Part shown: in pieces, positions 9,860 to 22,195 of the stretch
Layout: each line of letters begins with the position of its first letter
Numbering within the stretch: position 1 is the first letter of the stretch
Assembly: GCA_032622095.1 (NCBI GenBank)
Contig: CP136062.1
Span: 153,132,875 to 153,196,874 of the forward strand
Direction: 5' to 3'
DNA from: Siphonodentalium dalli
Lineage: Eukaryota > Mollusca > Scaphopoda > Gadilida > Siphonodentaliidae
Length of the DNA stretch: 64,000 nt
The notes under the pieces: model-generated
Databases searched by the model: none
The model's input: only the letters and a program-made list of their open reading frames with translations
Told to the model about the DNA's origin: nothing
Translations under genes and position numbers: made by a program

Positions 9860-11930
9860 TAACCTACAATATTTTTGTCAATAAAATCAAAACACTCCCC
9901 AATTCTAAGAAAAATTATCATGTCTCAAAACAGCAATACCGTTTAAAAATGCAGACTATAGAACATAAGTTATGTTTTTTAATAAGAATTTGTTATAATC
10001 AATGTAACATAAATTCAACTGAACAATTAGGCGTTGTACGAGTATGTGGTTTATCATACCACTAAAGCGGACGTGGTACCAGGCGGGCGGTGCTTTGGTG
10101 TCTTATCACATCACACAACTCCATGTCCTAGTAAAATAATCACATTATTGGTCAATGTCATTTTTGAAACAAGGTTATTTCGAAATTTCAGACTGTAACA
10201 GAGACTGACGTCATTCGGATAGTTCAATTTTATAGTCACAATTTATAGTAAACTATGTGGATTCCAAGAGAAAAATATTTATCTACATAATCAAGCAATT
10301 TTCTGATGTCGAACTATTAAATTAGGTTTTTATCAATAATCCATCTATGCAGAATCCCAGAGTTAAAACAAAATGTTTAAAAAATAGAATTTTACCCCGC
10401 ATTTACAAGTAGAGAATGTCGTACTCGCACAAGTCAGTCACTTATATACAATACACGTGTAGAATCACGTGACATGTGACGTTAGGGTTACAATCACCCC
10501 CACACGCGCAATCACCAGAAGCGGAATCGCTCTAGTAATCCGTGTATACCTTTTACGTTCATGACTCATATTGAGCACAATATAAGAGAAACAACTCTAT
10601 CTTATAAAGCTCGGAAATTACTATCTTATTATATCTGTATTGTACTACTTGAATCTATCAGTAATCTTATTAGCCAACCGAGTGTTCGTTGATGTGTTTG
10701 GTGATGGGTAGACATTGGATATTAGAGAAATGAGTTTGATACTTACGCATTTCTATAAAGTAACTGTGGTCGTTGATCTTCTTCAGCAGCCTTAATCAAA
10801 TTATTTCTGCACATTTTTGCAAAATGTATCGCTAACATGTAATCAACATGCCCTTATGTCAAATTGTCAATATCAATTTTCTTCTAAGTTGTCGAGTTGC
10901 AAGGAATGGCAGTCCATATCTTCGATGGTAATAGGAACAAAATGGCTAGCGCCGATAGATACATGGCAGTAATGAGACGAAGTTGAAACTCACCTTGAGG
11001 GACCACAATAAAAAGATGCATTGAAGTAATAACAAATAAAAATTTGAACACCATGTGTGGGCCCCAAACAGCCATTTCGCAGTATGGAAAAGAAAAGTAC
11101 TTTTCGTGCTAGTCTATTCCTGATATGGTAGAAATAAAGAGCGTTTATTTAACTTATGTGCGAAAAATTTAAAACAGCTGGAAAATGGTTATGACCATGA
11201 AAAGTATTTTTCAGAGCATATGAAGCGGGTATATCAATAATTCGTGTAAGGATCATATAATTCGTTGACGTAGACATAATTTGCCATGTTCGTTTAATGA
11301 TACACACTTTAAATTAACGCCCCATAATTACTATTTCTTCGGGGTAAGAAATATATGATTTGAGTCGTGGAACCCTCCCACCAACGATCAGAGTTATCAG
11401 ATTTCGATTTTTGAAATCTGTTATTTTTCGCCACACCAAATAGTTGGCGGCCAAGCAAAAAATCCAATTATCTTCCATAAATATCTTGACATGCGCGGCC
11501 GCCGTCGCGAGAGTTCGAAAGGTCCATGCAATGTCACAGTTCGCTGTTTGTACGGCGATCAGTGCTTTTTCAAATTAATTTCATAATACAATACGACGAA
11601 AAGTAACGCCAGCGACAACAAACAAGGTAACTTGTGACAACTGACACGTGGATACATACATATACAATTTGTACTTATTTACAGATCAGTAATCATGTTT
11701 TAGTCATGCAACTAAATATGTTATCTAACAGCATGTGGGTTACACGTGGAAATATATTTGTTTACATTTGTGATGACACATGTTGGGGGAATTCCGCTAA
11801 AGCTGCAGGCAGCACCATTTATGGAAGTTGCAAACCATACTCGTTCATCCCACAAACTGACAAGAAAATAAAAGGTCGGCCGACCACAGTGTCCCCCGAC
11901 AACGTGGCAAGTCGATGCCGCATTGTTAAA
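9860..11930. other. Gene-free stretch with dispersed repeats
   Basis: No supported gene. Around 11090-11190 a segment with 'aataaagagcgtttatttaa..cttatgtgcgaa' matches 34645-34690 and, in reverse, the 'aaacgctctttatt..ccatatcagg' segments near 41.15, 44.55, 45.34 and 57.45 kb, so a dispersed element lies here. At 11870-11915 a GC-rich patch (gtcccccgacaacgtgg) resembles one at 12470-12510 (cccttttctttcagaacgtcgggggac). Confidence 0.4.
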
Positions 11931-11934
11931 GAAA

Positions 11935-12455
11935 TTTAAAAAAATGTTGAAATGTTCTAAGTCGAAAGGGTTAATAATTCCGTCAAAAAATATATCTATA
12001 TACACGTTGCACATCTCCAATATGTGGGTAACAATACTCTGAAGTTTCAAATATCTACGATCAAAACTGTAGGAAGAGTTGATTACACCATGAAGGTACC
12101 CTCATACAGAAAATTATAAAACATGTTGAAATTTTCTAAGTCGAAAAGGGTTAAAATAATTTTTCCGTCATCTATATACATGCTGCACATCTTCAATGTC
12201 TGGGCAACAATATTCTGAAGTTTCATATATCTAGGATGAAAACTGCAGGAGGAGTTGATTACACCATGAAGGTACCCTCATACTGAACATTATAAAACAT
12301 GTTGAAAAGGGTTAATAACTCCGTCAACAACAAAAATTTCCGTCATCTATATACATGTTGCACATCTTAAATATATGGGCAACGATATTCTGAAGTTTCA
12401 AATTTCTGGGATGAAATCTGTAGATGATTACACCATGAAGGTACTCAAAAGTTTG
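11935..12455. repeat. Tandem array, about 170-bp unit, three copies
   Basis: The marker gattacaccatgaaggtac recurs at 12081, 12257 and 12425 (spacings 176 and 168). Each unit also has 'aaacatgttgaaa..tctaagtcgaaa', 'cttcaatat..tgggcaacaatattctgaagtttc' and 'gatgaaaactg'. A single inverted unit lies at 26590-26700. Non-coding. Confidence 0.75.
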
Positions 12456-12620
12456 ACGGACTGAGCCCGTTCCACAGTCCCCCTTTTCTTTCAGAACGTC
12501 GGGGGACAAAACGTTTTTTATAGGACTTTTCAGGTTAATATGATAATGTACTTGTTATTGTTGTGCTTTTATTGGTAATACACTAAGTTGGAAAACTAGA
12601 TCGGCTTTTGGTGAAATTAT

Positions 12621-12643
12621 GTTGTTGTTGTTGTTGTTGTTGT
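12621..12643. repeat. (GTT)n microsatellite
   Basis: Seven to eight perfect GTT units. Confidence 0.95.
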
Positions 12644-13254
12644 AACTGTATGATACGGGGACCATCGAATTGGATTATGTATCAAAAACTGCTGTAAAAT
12701 GATCACAGGTTCCAAATTAACGATGATTTGATGATTTGTAATAGCTGTGCATATGCCGTTTCTTTTAAATTATTTAAAACTTATATTAAATACTAAAATT
12801 ACCCAAAAATGGCGTTCCAACCACTTTACTAGTATCTCCAATAGGAACGTACAACCGAGTTCCCAGATCATCCTATTACCATTAAACTAGAATTGACTTA
12901 AAATTATGTTGAAAAATGCCGCCTTCCATTGTTCCATCGATGGCATTTATTGACAATACCGTCGAAATGTGACAATAGTCCCCATTTCCATGACAACCGC
13001 TCGGCTCTCAGATCCGATAGTAAGTCATATCAAGTAGCCTACATACTCACTTTCCAAATATGCCAAATTTTGTCTTTAAGTACGGTGGGTATATTAAATC
13101 GAAATTTTTGGGGTCTCTGCCGCTCACATATATGGGACAATGTTCTAAAAACTCAGCAACGATGCTTTGATACAAATCCCAAAATGCGTTGAAATGTTGT
13201 AAAGCGTCATACGATCGCAAGACGTGGCAGATTCTATATATTTTTGTCATTTGT

Positions 13255-14165
13255 CACGTCATCATCAGGTTCTGGGGAAAGGATCTCCACATAGTGTCGG
13301 TTCTGTCCGCACTTTTTTCCAGAGTTGTGGCCTTTTCTTTGCTTGACTTACTGTAAAACGCGAAACACGTCAACACATCCATAACAAATGTTATGCAGGG
13401 GATGTGTATTATTATTATGCCCCCGACCCTCCGAAGGAGGATTCGGGGGTATAGAGTGGAGACCTCCTTCCGTCCGTCGTACTGTCTTTCCGTCCATCCT
13501 TCCGTCCTTCCGTCCGTCTGTCCATAACAAACATTTCACAACACAGCTCAAGTATCAATAGTCATATTTGGATGTACTTTGGTATGCTGGTAGATCAGCG
13601 TTAGGGAAAGGATATCCACATAGTGCAGGTTTTTTCCGCACTTTTTTCCAGAGTTATGGTCCTTTGCTGGACTTAGTGTAAAACGCGTCAACGGGTCCAC
13701 AACAAATATGCTATGGGTGTGTTTATTATTGGATTTCCTCTTGTATGGTGATAGCACAGGTTGGGGACCGGATATCCACATACTACGTGTTTCGTCCATT
13801 CATTTTTACATTTTTTATGGTTCTTGTTTGACTTTGTGAGTTTTGTGTCTGAAAAAACATTTCAGCTTGTAACTCGGGTGTTAATTATCCGGATGTCATT
13901 GTCTTTTGGCATAGTGATAGCATATGTTGGTGGAAAGGTTACCCACACACTACTGTTTTAGTCCATTAATGTTTTACCAGTTACATGTATGGCCCTTGCT
14001 TGACTTGGAAATAAGCGAATTGAGGATTTGGGGGTATATATTGGAGACCTTCGGCTGTCCATCCTTCATAGCGCAGGTTTTGTCTGTATTCTTTTCGCAG
14101 AGTTATGACCCGGGGTTTAACTTATCAAAATGCCCCACTTTTGCTTAATTTCCCCTCTAAATATA
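13255..14165. repeat. Degenerate tandem array with gtccgtcc block
   Basis: Repeated blocks of 'ggggaaaggatctccacatagtg', 'ccgcacttttttccagagtt', 'tggcctttgctt' and 'taaaacgcg' recur every ~190 bp with decay. A hairpin (gcccccgaccctcc/ggaggattcgggggtat, 13419-13453) followed by tandem gtccgtcc/ttccgtcc sits in the first unit. Similar blocks are common in mollusc genomes. No coding potential; reading frames across it follow the low-complexity sequence. Confidence 0.65.
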
Positions 14166-14169
14166 GCCA

Positions 14170-16665
14170 ATATTGAGCTTACAGTCGGGGGAATTGGACC
14201 ACGCTTGCCGTTGCCATTGTTTGTTGTTTTTTTTGCATTCGCTTTTTCGAATGTTTTGTAGAATGTCTTAATGACTTCTGATTGAACCTAAATTTGTATA
14301 AAACTAAAAAGATAGAATATAAAAATTAAGAGAACAAATTTGGCGTCAGTGATAAGATTCTGGAGTGGCTCAGAGTATAGTGGATAAAATTGGTATGTGA
14401 ATTGGGTGAGGGATTTTCAAAGTTCTATGAGTGTTTTTTCTATCTACATGATATTGAATTTAATAAATTTTCGAATGCTTTTAAGTTTTATTAAAGATTT
14501 AGTTTTAGTGAGATTTTTTCAGCAACAGTAAATTTTGATTTAAACGGACAAGAGGATGATGCTCGGGAGCTTGATATTTTGTTGAATTATCATAAATTTT
14601 GCATTACTGAACTTCGTTCTAACCGAGTTTAATATATGATTGCGCTTAACCTCAACCGACCGTCGGTCACCTTTATCTTGTTGAATAAAATGCTCTAGAT
14701 GTTGGCAATTAGCGGCTTCGTGTTAATGTTTTAAAAGTATTTCCACCTTCTGCATATGGAGCTACAACATAAAATTTTCTGAGGATTTGTGTTGAGCAAA
14801 TTGCTTATAACGACATTTGACTATTCGTTGTTACATGCATTACACATTGTAACTAGAATGCACTCAGAGAGATGCCAACGTGCGCAAAAATGTAATAAAA
14901 AATAATTAAAAAAATAATTTCACTGTATTTTACTTCATTTATTTAATTTAATTTAATTTAATGTTAGCAAAAAAAGACAATTACAATCTTCAATAATTTT
15001 ATGAGTATATAATAAATTATAATCACATTGATATATGTAAGGGAAGTATAACTGGATTATTATCATGGCAGTAAAAAATGCATATTCCATGGGAACACTA
15101 TGGGAACAAACAAAACAGAGAAGGGGAAGGAATAAGGAATACCCCTATGTATATGATGTAAGGAATAAGGAATACCCCTATTTATCCACCTCCTTCCCCT
15201 GTCTACTATACAGATAAAGCCCATCAGATAAACCACGCCTCTATCCGTCTACTAGACAGATGAAGCATTATCTACTAGACAGATAAACGTAAAATATGCA
15301 AGGAAGAAAGGTTACAAGAACTTGGAGCAGTTAACATCCAGCAGTTCGTGAGTGACGTCACTGGGTCGTAACAAGGTTATGGAGCATCATTAGAACGGAC
15401 CATGCTGGTTTCCGTTGTTAGTGACAGCGTCCTTAGAAACGTCAACATACACAACGTATTTTCGTGCAACAACTTTCTAAAAGATCAAAGGATGCGCTCC
15501 AAAACGCACTCAAATAGAATTTTTAAATGTTCAGTTGGTGAAATCTATAACTTGATTAAGCAATTGGCAGTTTGTTGCTATATAAAGTATAAGATATTCT
15601 TCCGTGAGCTGGTAGTAGTTCATAAGTGAATCGGTAGGGTGACACCAACGTACGTACCTACGAATCTGACTGAGTACAGATAAATAACACCACGTGCTTC
15701 ATTGTCATTAAAACTTTCATTATAGTTCTTGTTTCAGTGAGGACGACAAGTTCCTGTCATTATGCCACAAGATGTGGGTCCTGCTCTGGAATTCCTTGCA
15801 ACTGCGACAGTCAGAGAGATAGTAGGGGTAGACGGAAAAAAACCTTATCTCTTCACTAAGCAAGGTGAATAGTAAATACAATATTTGTAAAGTACCTCTT
15901 ATGCTCAATGTAGTTTTATAACTGCCTTGGTGCATCTGTCCACAATTCCTTTAACATGGGCTACATATGGAAGTGTTGCATTAATGACATTACATCATGG
16001 AATTCATAATCAAATCTTATAGCTCTGACTATTGCTCCGATCATCATGAAATTTGATGACATTAATGTAGGTCCTCGTATGTGCCCAGAATACGCAGAAG
16101 GGTTTGTGGTAAGTAATTTCCTGACAATATCACAATTGTTGATTCCATTTCTGAGAGGGGCGTAAATATAGAGGATTCCAGTTGGGTGGGGCTACCCACC
16201 TTGAATTTCCAACTGCATCAGCTCTCCTTGAAGCAAACTGTCATGTTCATATAATTCTATTTGCAACCCCTTGTGGTGGAACTTACCAACTTATTCACCA
16301 AGCGTTCCATCAGTTGGATATTTCCACCATGACACTCCGCTCAGTTAAACGGAAAATTTTCCAAAATGAATGCCATTTCAGACCAAAAGTAAAAATATGC
16401 TATTGTTGATATTTAAAATAATCCATCAAATTCCCTAGTAATTACCAGTTGGAAAATCAAACAATGTGAACAATTTCAATTTATATGTAGTGTGAAATTT
16501 CCAACTTTTGAACATGTTGACCCATGTTTTGTTTGTTTTTTGTTTGTTTTGGGGGGGGGGGGTCTAACTCCACCATACCTCCCCCCGTTGTCGTGTGTCT
16601 GAATGTGGTCTCAATGTATTAGGCACTGGGCCAATAGTATGTGTTTGTTACTTAATTCTTGTTCA
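14170..16665. other. Gene-free stretch
   Basis: Very AT-rich. Contains an (atttaattta)n tract near 14937-14962, a 20-bp direct repeat (aggaataaggaatacccc, 15129 and 15161) with near-repeats of 'ctactagacagat', a block (ctccgatcatcatgaaattt, near 16035) shared with 19.5-19.7 kb, and a T/G-run at 16530-16562. No supported gene. Confidence 0.45.
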
Positions 16666-16759
16666 CCCTAAACCTAGTTGGATGAACGTTGTGTACAACT
16701 CGTTGGGTGCGAATTTGTTGTGTACTTATTATCCAACAGTTTTGTACGATGTACACAAC

Positions 16760-16980
16760 TGATTGCGTGAACTGTCATCTGTGGTATTTCATACCACATT
16801 GGATAAAACCGCCACGTGACCGGGTCATCCAATAGCAGCGCGTTTCCGGTGCGGGCGAGCATGCGAATTTTTGGCTCCAAATATTTCAAAACAAGATGGA
16901 CGACTGCGTGAAAAAACTCCTGGAAAATGGGGCAAGACGTCGTGGATAGCTTTGCCGGTATAGTATATCTTTGTTATAAT
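16760..16980 (+). promoter_or_regulatory. Possible promoter and first exon
   Basis: A local GC/CpG-rich island in AT-rich DNA: an E-box (cacgtg, 16814), a CCAAT box (16829), several CpGs (agcgcg, gtgcgggcgagc) and then ATGGACGACTGCGTG at 16895. The short frame from that ATG reads MDDCVKKLLENGARRRG and meets a stop; tagctttgccg|gtatag could be a donor. It might drive the gene whose exons lie at 17.9-20.2 kb, but a LINE fragment lies in between and no exon links them. Confidence 0.3.
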
Positions 16981-17594
16981 TATTCTTTGTACGATACACT
17001 GATTATGTAGGCTTTATGTGTTGAGTGTATATTTATTTATATTTGCCAAATTTTGAAGTTTACAAATTTACACAACTGCCGACGGCACTAATTTGACTAA
17101 AGTAGTACACTCATACACTTAACACATAAAGCCCTTTCACACAACGTAGATAGGTGATGTGGGCATACAGAGTTTGATATGGCACATATAATATATGGCA
17201 CACTGATATATCCCTCAACTCAGATATATAGTAATAATGACAACGAGTTTCCAAATAAGCACCAAGATGAGCAATTCATTTATTCTTCATTATTTGAATG
17301 ACGTATTACCTGTATCTCATAGGTAATTGTGTCATATGGGCCTATGATGCATTGAGTAAATCAGCAAGAAATGCTAACTTGGCTAGGCCTGCAGATATAA
17401 CCAGCACGAATCTTCGGAAATATATGGCGACGATGACACAGGTATTTAAGATAACTTAGAAATAATTGTCCACAGTCAAACAGTAGTGCTGAAATGGTTG
17501 ACCGATTTACCTAACCAGTAAAGCCCGGGTATAACCAGCTCATAACCAACAACTCATAATATGACAAGAATGTAACAGTTGGGAGTTGTAATAT

Positions 17595-17802
17595 GTTTAT
17601 ATATGCCAAATCAATAGTACAGGGCGTGGATGTCGAGAGGGTGACCTTTTATCACCTTATATCTTCCTGATCTGTGTAAAGGTTTTGGGAATAATAGTTC
17701 GTAATAACAAAAGAATTAGAAGTGTCAATATCAAAGTAAATGAGTTTAAAATTTCAATGTATGCCAACGATGCTATTCTCATACTGGATGGGTTGAGTTA
17801 TG
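17595..17802 (+). mobile_element. LINE reverse transcriptase fragment
   Basis: A plus-strand frame reads INSTGRGCREGDLLSPYIF, then LICVKVLGIIVRNNKRIRSV, then FKISMYANDAILILDG. This matches the L1-like RT order 'G.RQGDPLSPYLF' then 'QYADDT.L.LDG'. The catalytic YADD box reads YAND, so the copy is inactive as well as truncated at both ends. It sits about 110 bp upstream of the exon at 17912. Confidence 0.75.
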
Positions 17803-17911
17803 ATTACTGTTTTATTACCATAAGGTTTTATCTCAATCTACCTATGTATCTTTATTTTTCCTTTTGCAAAAAACACAAAGTAATATTTAATTGTCACTCT
17901 TTTTATAACAG

Positions 17912-18107
17912 GTACTTGATCTCAAGCCACACCAGCTAGAATGGGTGACACAACATCTTGGACATACATTAGACATACATAAGATACGCTACAGAAGCAT
18001 GAGGCCAGAAATTGATAAAACTCAAGTTGCTAAAATTCTTCTTCTCCAAGATAGCAATCAAATTAAGAACTTTGCCAACAATAATTTATCAGACATTGAG
18101 ATGGAAG
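17912..18107 (+). CDS. Gene B exon, tyrosine-recombinase-like C-terminal segment
   Basis: Bounded by a good acceptor (cactctttttataacag, ends 17911) and a perfect donor (GAAG|gtaagt, 18107/18108); 196 bp, phase 0 to 1. It encodes LEWVTQHLGHTLDIHKIRYR (residues 9-28) and KTQVAKILLLQDSNQIKNF. The LGH...H...Y spacing resembles the last histidine box and nucleophilic tyrosine of tyrosine recombinases. Similar 'W...HLGH...H...YR' segments followed by a K-rich helix occur in uncharacterised animal proteins that I believe derive from Crypton-like elements. Followed 1.8 kb downstream by a SANT-like exon, the order expected for that family. Catalysis cannot be judged, because the upstream Arg boxes are not in view. 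Confidence 0.6.
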
Positions 18108-18359
18108 GTAAGTTTCTAACTCAGATGACAACTTGAAGCTGACACATTCAAGCCTTGAAACAACAGGCCGGACACGGACATTGACCGTTTCGAAATGGCT
18201 TATGTCCGACACAATTTAATCTGCACCGATGCCGGCGATGGTGATCACCTTGACAGTTACACTAAGACCCCTTGACAAATCGCGCAGTCAGCTAGGAGCA
18301 AATTAATTTTAATTTCAATTAAATATCATGACCATAACATGGTCGCAATGGTTTATTGT

Positions 18360-19730
18360 TTTGAACAACTTCGATCATAAGCATTAAGATTTGTTGTTAT
18401 GTACATCAGATGAAAATAAAGATGGGAACGAGTCATTTTGGGGTCATTCGACCAAAAAATATGGCCGCCGGTGGCAGGGATGGGGCTATTACATGCCTTA
18501 AGTATTAGATTACAAATACAATATTTTCTAAATTCATGATTACAAATACAATACAAATACTATTTTCAGAAGATGTATTTGATTACAAATACAATACTTT
18601 TGAAAAAGTAATCAAATACATTTTGATTACATCCGATTACTTTGTGTGATGTATTGAGGACAAGACATATATATCCTAGCAAAATTAATTTGAAATATAT
18701 AAAACAAGAAACAACAACATAAAAAAAAAATATTGATAAGTTTTACGATAAGTTGCTTTCATGGGCACAGCCATATAAAAGAACTTAACAGTATCCTCAC
18801 ATTCAACATTTATAATTATAAAGAAATTTCATGTATTGCACTGATTAAGGAAAACGATTCTATCGTGTCCTAATTAAGTATTGTGATTGCCTAAGAGCAG
18901 ATAGTATACCGTGGGTATTAAGCTACAACCTTTTTACCACCTTGATAAGACTTAGTAGCAGCTGGTTAATCCCCATTCATGTTACTTTATAGCCTTGAGT
19001 AATCACCATTGTCCTAATATGACTGTGTGGCTATGGACAGTAGCTGAACTTCAATGGGCATATTGTGCTAAATTAATTTGCATATCTGATTCCAATTGTT
19101 CGTAAACCATGCTATTTTATTTTATTTATTTTTTTACATCACTGAGATATGAACTGAGACCTGTTTAACAATTCAAACCAAGTTGTTTGATGTAGTTATA
19201 TGTTTATTCTAATGTGACTTCAAAACATTTTGAATTCTCATACCTAATTGAGTGAACACCACTATACATCATCAAAATGTAGTCTAAAAGTAATCTAAAA
19301 GTAATCTAAAACACTTTAAAATTTCCCATGTATTTGATTACAAATACAACACTTTAGCCTTTAGAAATCACGATTAGAAATACAATACAATTACTTTGAA
19401 ATTTGTAATCATTACAAATACAATACAAATACAGATTACGATTACCCCAGCCCGGTGGCCATCTTGGATTTCAAAATTCATTAGCACGGTCTACAGGTCG
19501 TACTATTGGTCCGATCATCATGAAATTTGTCATGAATGTTAATATTGACATGTAGATGGGAACAAGTCATTTGGGGTCAATCGTCAAAAAAAACATGGCC
19601 GCCGGTGGCCATCTTGGATTTTACACTTTAGCACGGGATACAGGTCGTACTATTGGTCCGATCATCATGAAATTTGGCACGGCTGTTGTCATTGACATGT
19701 ATATGGGAACGATTCATTAAACAGAACTTT
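18360..19730. repeat. Intronic repeats of gene B
   Basis: Contains one partial (18420-18485) and two fuller (19490-19720) copies of a ~130-bp unit with 'acaggtcgtactattggtccgatcatcatgaaatttg', 'gatgggaacgagtcatttggggtca' and 'atggccgccggtggccatcttggattt'. Low-complexity gattacaaatacaatac tracts lie at 18505-18640 and 19300-19450. No exon was found between 18107 and 19882, although phase requires one if gene B is intact. Confidence 0.6.
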
Positions 19731-19881
19731 AATTAACAGTGGCCTGAGCTTGAAATAAGCTCACCACATACTTGAATCAACTTATATAGAATTATGAAAA
19801 GCCTTTTGGTCATAGATTTCTTGATTGTATATACTCTTTTATATATAGAAATTAACATTTCGCTTATTTTATGGCTTACAG

Positions 19882-20212
19882 ATAGTTTTTCAAGGAGGGC
19901 CAAGTGAGGCAGAACTGACAGAACACGAAACCGAAGATGTATATTCAGTAATGGATACCATGCAGTGACACAGATGAGATGCCCAAACAAAGAAAGTCAG
20001 TGCTTAAGTCAGTAAAATACAAATGGTCAAATCAGGAGGAAGAAGAGATAAAAATCCTTTTCGATAAATTCATAAAGCAGAAAATAAGACCAAAAGCAAA
20101 GGATTGCTTTGAGGCCATACGCGGAAGCAGACAGAATGGAGGGTTCATACACAAGCGGCCAAAGGATGTCCTTAAAAAGAAATTGTTTAGGATTGTAGAT
20201 AGTTGTAGATAA
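19882..20212 (+). CDS. Gene B terminal exon, SANT/Myb-like, frameshifted
   Basis: An acceptor (tattttatggcttacag) ends at 19881. The first ~75 bp are open in one frame (IVFQGGPSEAELTEHETED..), acidic like linkers in this family; the frame then stops at 19967-19969. From about 19962 another frame continues (CSDTDEMPKQRK, then YKWSNQEEEEIKILFDKF, ..RPKDVLKKKLFRIVDS) to a stop at 20210-20212. The tail resembles the 'W..EE...V...F...I....PGK..C' SANT/Myb-like module that follows the LGH segment in related animal proteins, usually a DNA-binding helix bundle. The switch near 19960 indicates a one-base indel, real or from sequencing. The exon starts in phase 0 while the exon at 17912 ends in phase 1, so either an exon is missing between them or the gene is decayed. 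Confidence 0.55.
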
Positions 20213-20219
20213 GTACAGG

Positions 20220-22195
20220 GACTGCCCAGAATAACTGCCCCTCTTCCAACGCATTAGCACCCCATTAAAATCTCATTATTCTGGTATCTGATGCAGAAAT
20301 TTGTAATGTTCATTAACATAACTCATGAAAACTCACTTGTTGATATCATTTCTATTTCACTCGATATTTATTATAGTCCAGTCGTTGAAGGGTTTTACCC
20401 AGACAAAATTTGTAAAAAAAAAAGTCAACAATCGGCAAGATATTTACTATAAAATATAAATATTGTCAGTCATGCGTAGATTTGCCATATTTGGGTGATG
20501 ACGTAACATTTGAGACAGTTAGGAGAATTTACTGGTATGAATATGTAGACAACGCAATAGATGCACATACTTTTAGAACATCTACGCGAGTGGCGAGTAT
20601 ATGTTTAAATGTCTTTACAAGAACAATTTCAACCGCTAATTGTTCTTTCCAGCCAATCTGAATGTGTTAGATTCTATTAGCTGCCGTGATGTTGGAGTTG
20701 GACACAAGTATGCCGAAACTAATCAGGAATTTACGTATATTGTCGGCCCTGTTTTTGTGTTTCTCAAAGTGGCCAAAAATTATAGAAATGTCCTGGTTCC
20801 AGGTGATAATTTTGTACGCTTCAATCGTGCTTTATTCGGCATTCCTTGTGTTTACATCTGCGGCCGCTAGTTATATCGACTTGTTCTCACCCACTGAACC
20901 TATCCAGAAATGTTTTTTGTCCAAGTAGACAGAGCCTTTTTAAGAACTCAATTGGGAACATGATTTCAAAAGTTTTGATTGTATAGTATGCACTCTGCAC
21001 ACTCGAAAATGCACCTAGTACTAACTAATGCAGGCAGAAAGTTTTATATCTTATTTCACTTGATGTTTTTAATACAGGTAATGTTCATCTGTTTTACTTT
21101 AATAAAAAAAATTGAATCCAATCTGTTTATTTGCCCCCCCCCCCCCCCCCAAATATGGGTATGCACATTTTTAGACACATGGAACTTAATAGATTTTATA
21201 TACCACGGTTGAGGTATCTGTCTAAAGTTCTATTTATAGTAACATAATTGGGACCCAATGTTGTTACTATAAATAATCAAATTTAATTCAAAATAAAATC
21301 TATATTCATTGGTAGAATCATACCGGGCACGGATATCTAACTCAAAACGTGTTGTTTCATACCCAGAATACTTTTCAAAATTTGTCATTCAAAGAGATAA
21401 TCTATCTTTAATGGTTTTTCTAGGATTATGAGTTTTTGATTGTTGGTAAAAGTCAAAATTCTCATTAGTTTGGGAACATCAAATATTTCTACTCATTTGT
21501 CTAAACCTGCATCTGATCGAAGCATCCATATGTTATATTGAAATTTGAATGTTTATTGTGAATGTCATGAGGGTATTGAGGGTGTTGCATCTTATTTGAA
21601 ACATCTTCCTGAAACAACTCTCCACCTAGTGTTAGACGACTACTCAGATGGCACTGTTAATTTTTCAAAATGTAGAAGTGATGCAGGAAGAATGGGTCAA
21701 ATATCAGATTTAAATATACTCCCACAAATGTGGATGAAGTCATTGATTTTATTCTTCATGTTATATACAATAGGCCTGCATCGGAGACAACTCGTGGTGA
21801 CTCTTGGTATACAATGATTATTTCCAAAAATGACATACATCGTTTAACCCTTTCATGATTGGAGCTGCAGCATTACATATCCTGTTCCACTGCATTCTCG
21901 TATATATGCAAGTCATAGATATGAGAATAAACTGGCTTACATGGTCAAGTTGAATATTGTTAGGCCGATGCATTATTTTATATATGCCAGGCTCACTGCA
22001 GGAGACTTGCATATTTAAGAGAATGTACTGGCACAGGGTTTTCCCAAAATTTCACAGCTTCAGTCAATTGGGAGGGTTAAAAGGCTTCCTCGTGATATCA
22101 CCTCACCGAAGCTTGCTATTTACAGAACACAAGTCACACACATGACGATTAACTGTCTTTTAAATAATGAGAATTATGTTGCCCTCAACCCAACT
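20220..22195. other. No supported gene
   Basis: Contains a C-run (21135-21150). A frame at 20640-20870 follows an acceptor-like 'gttctttccag' but shows no motif. Around 21545-21830 two frames give peptide-like runs (VLDDYSDGTVNFSKCRSD; TNVDEVIDFILHVIYNRP) that may be remnants of an old transposon protein. A diverged copy of the 69-bp palindrome described below lies at 21960-22037 (ggccgatgcatt..atgtactggcacagggt). Confidence 0.35.
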
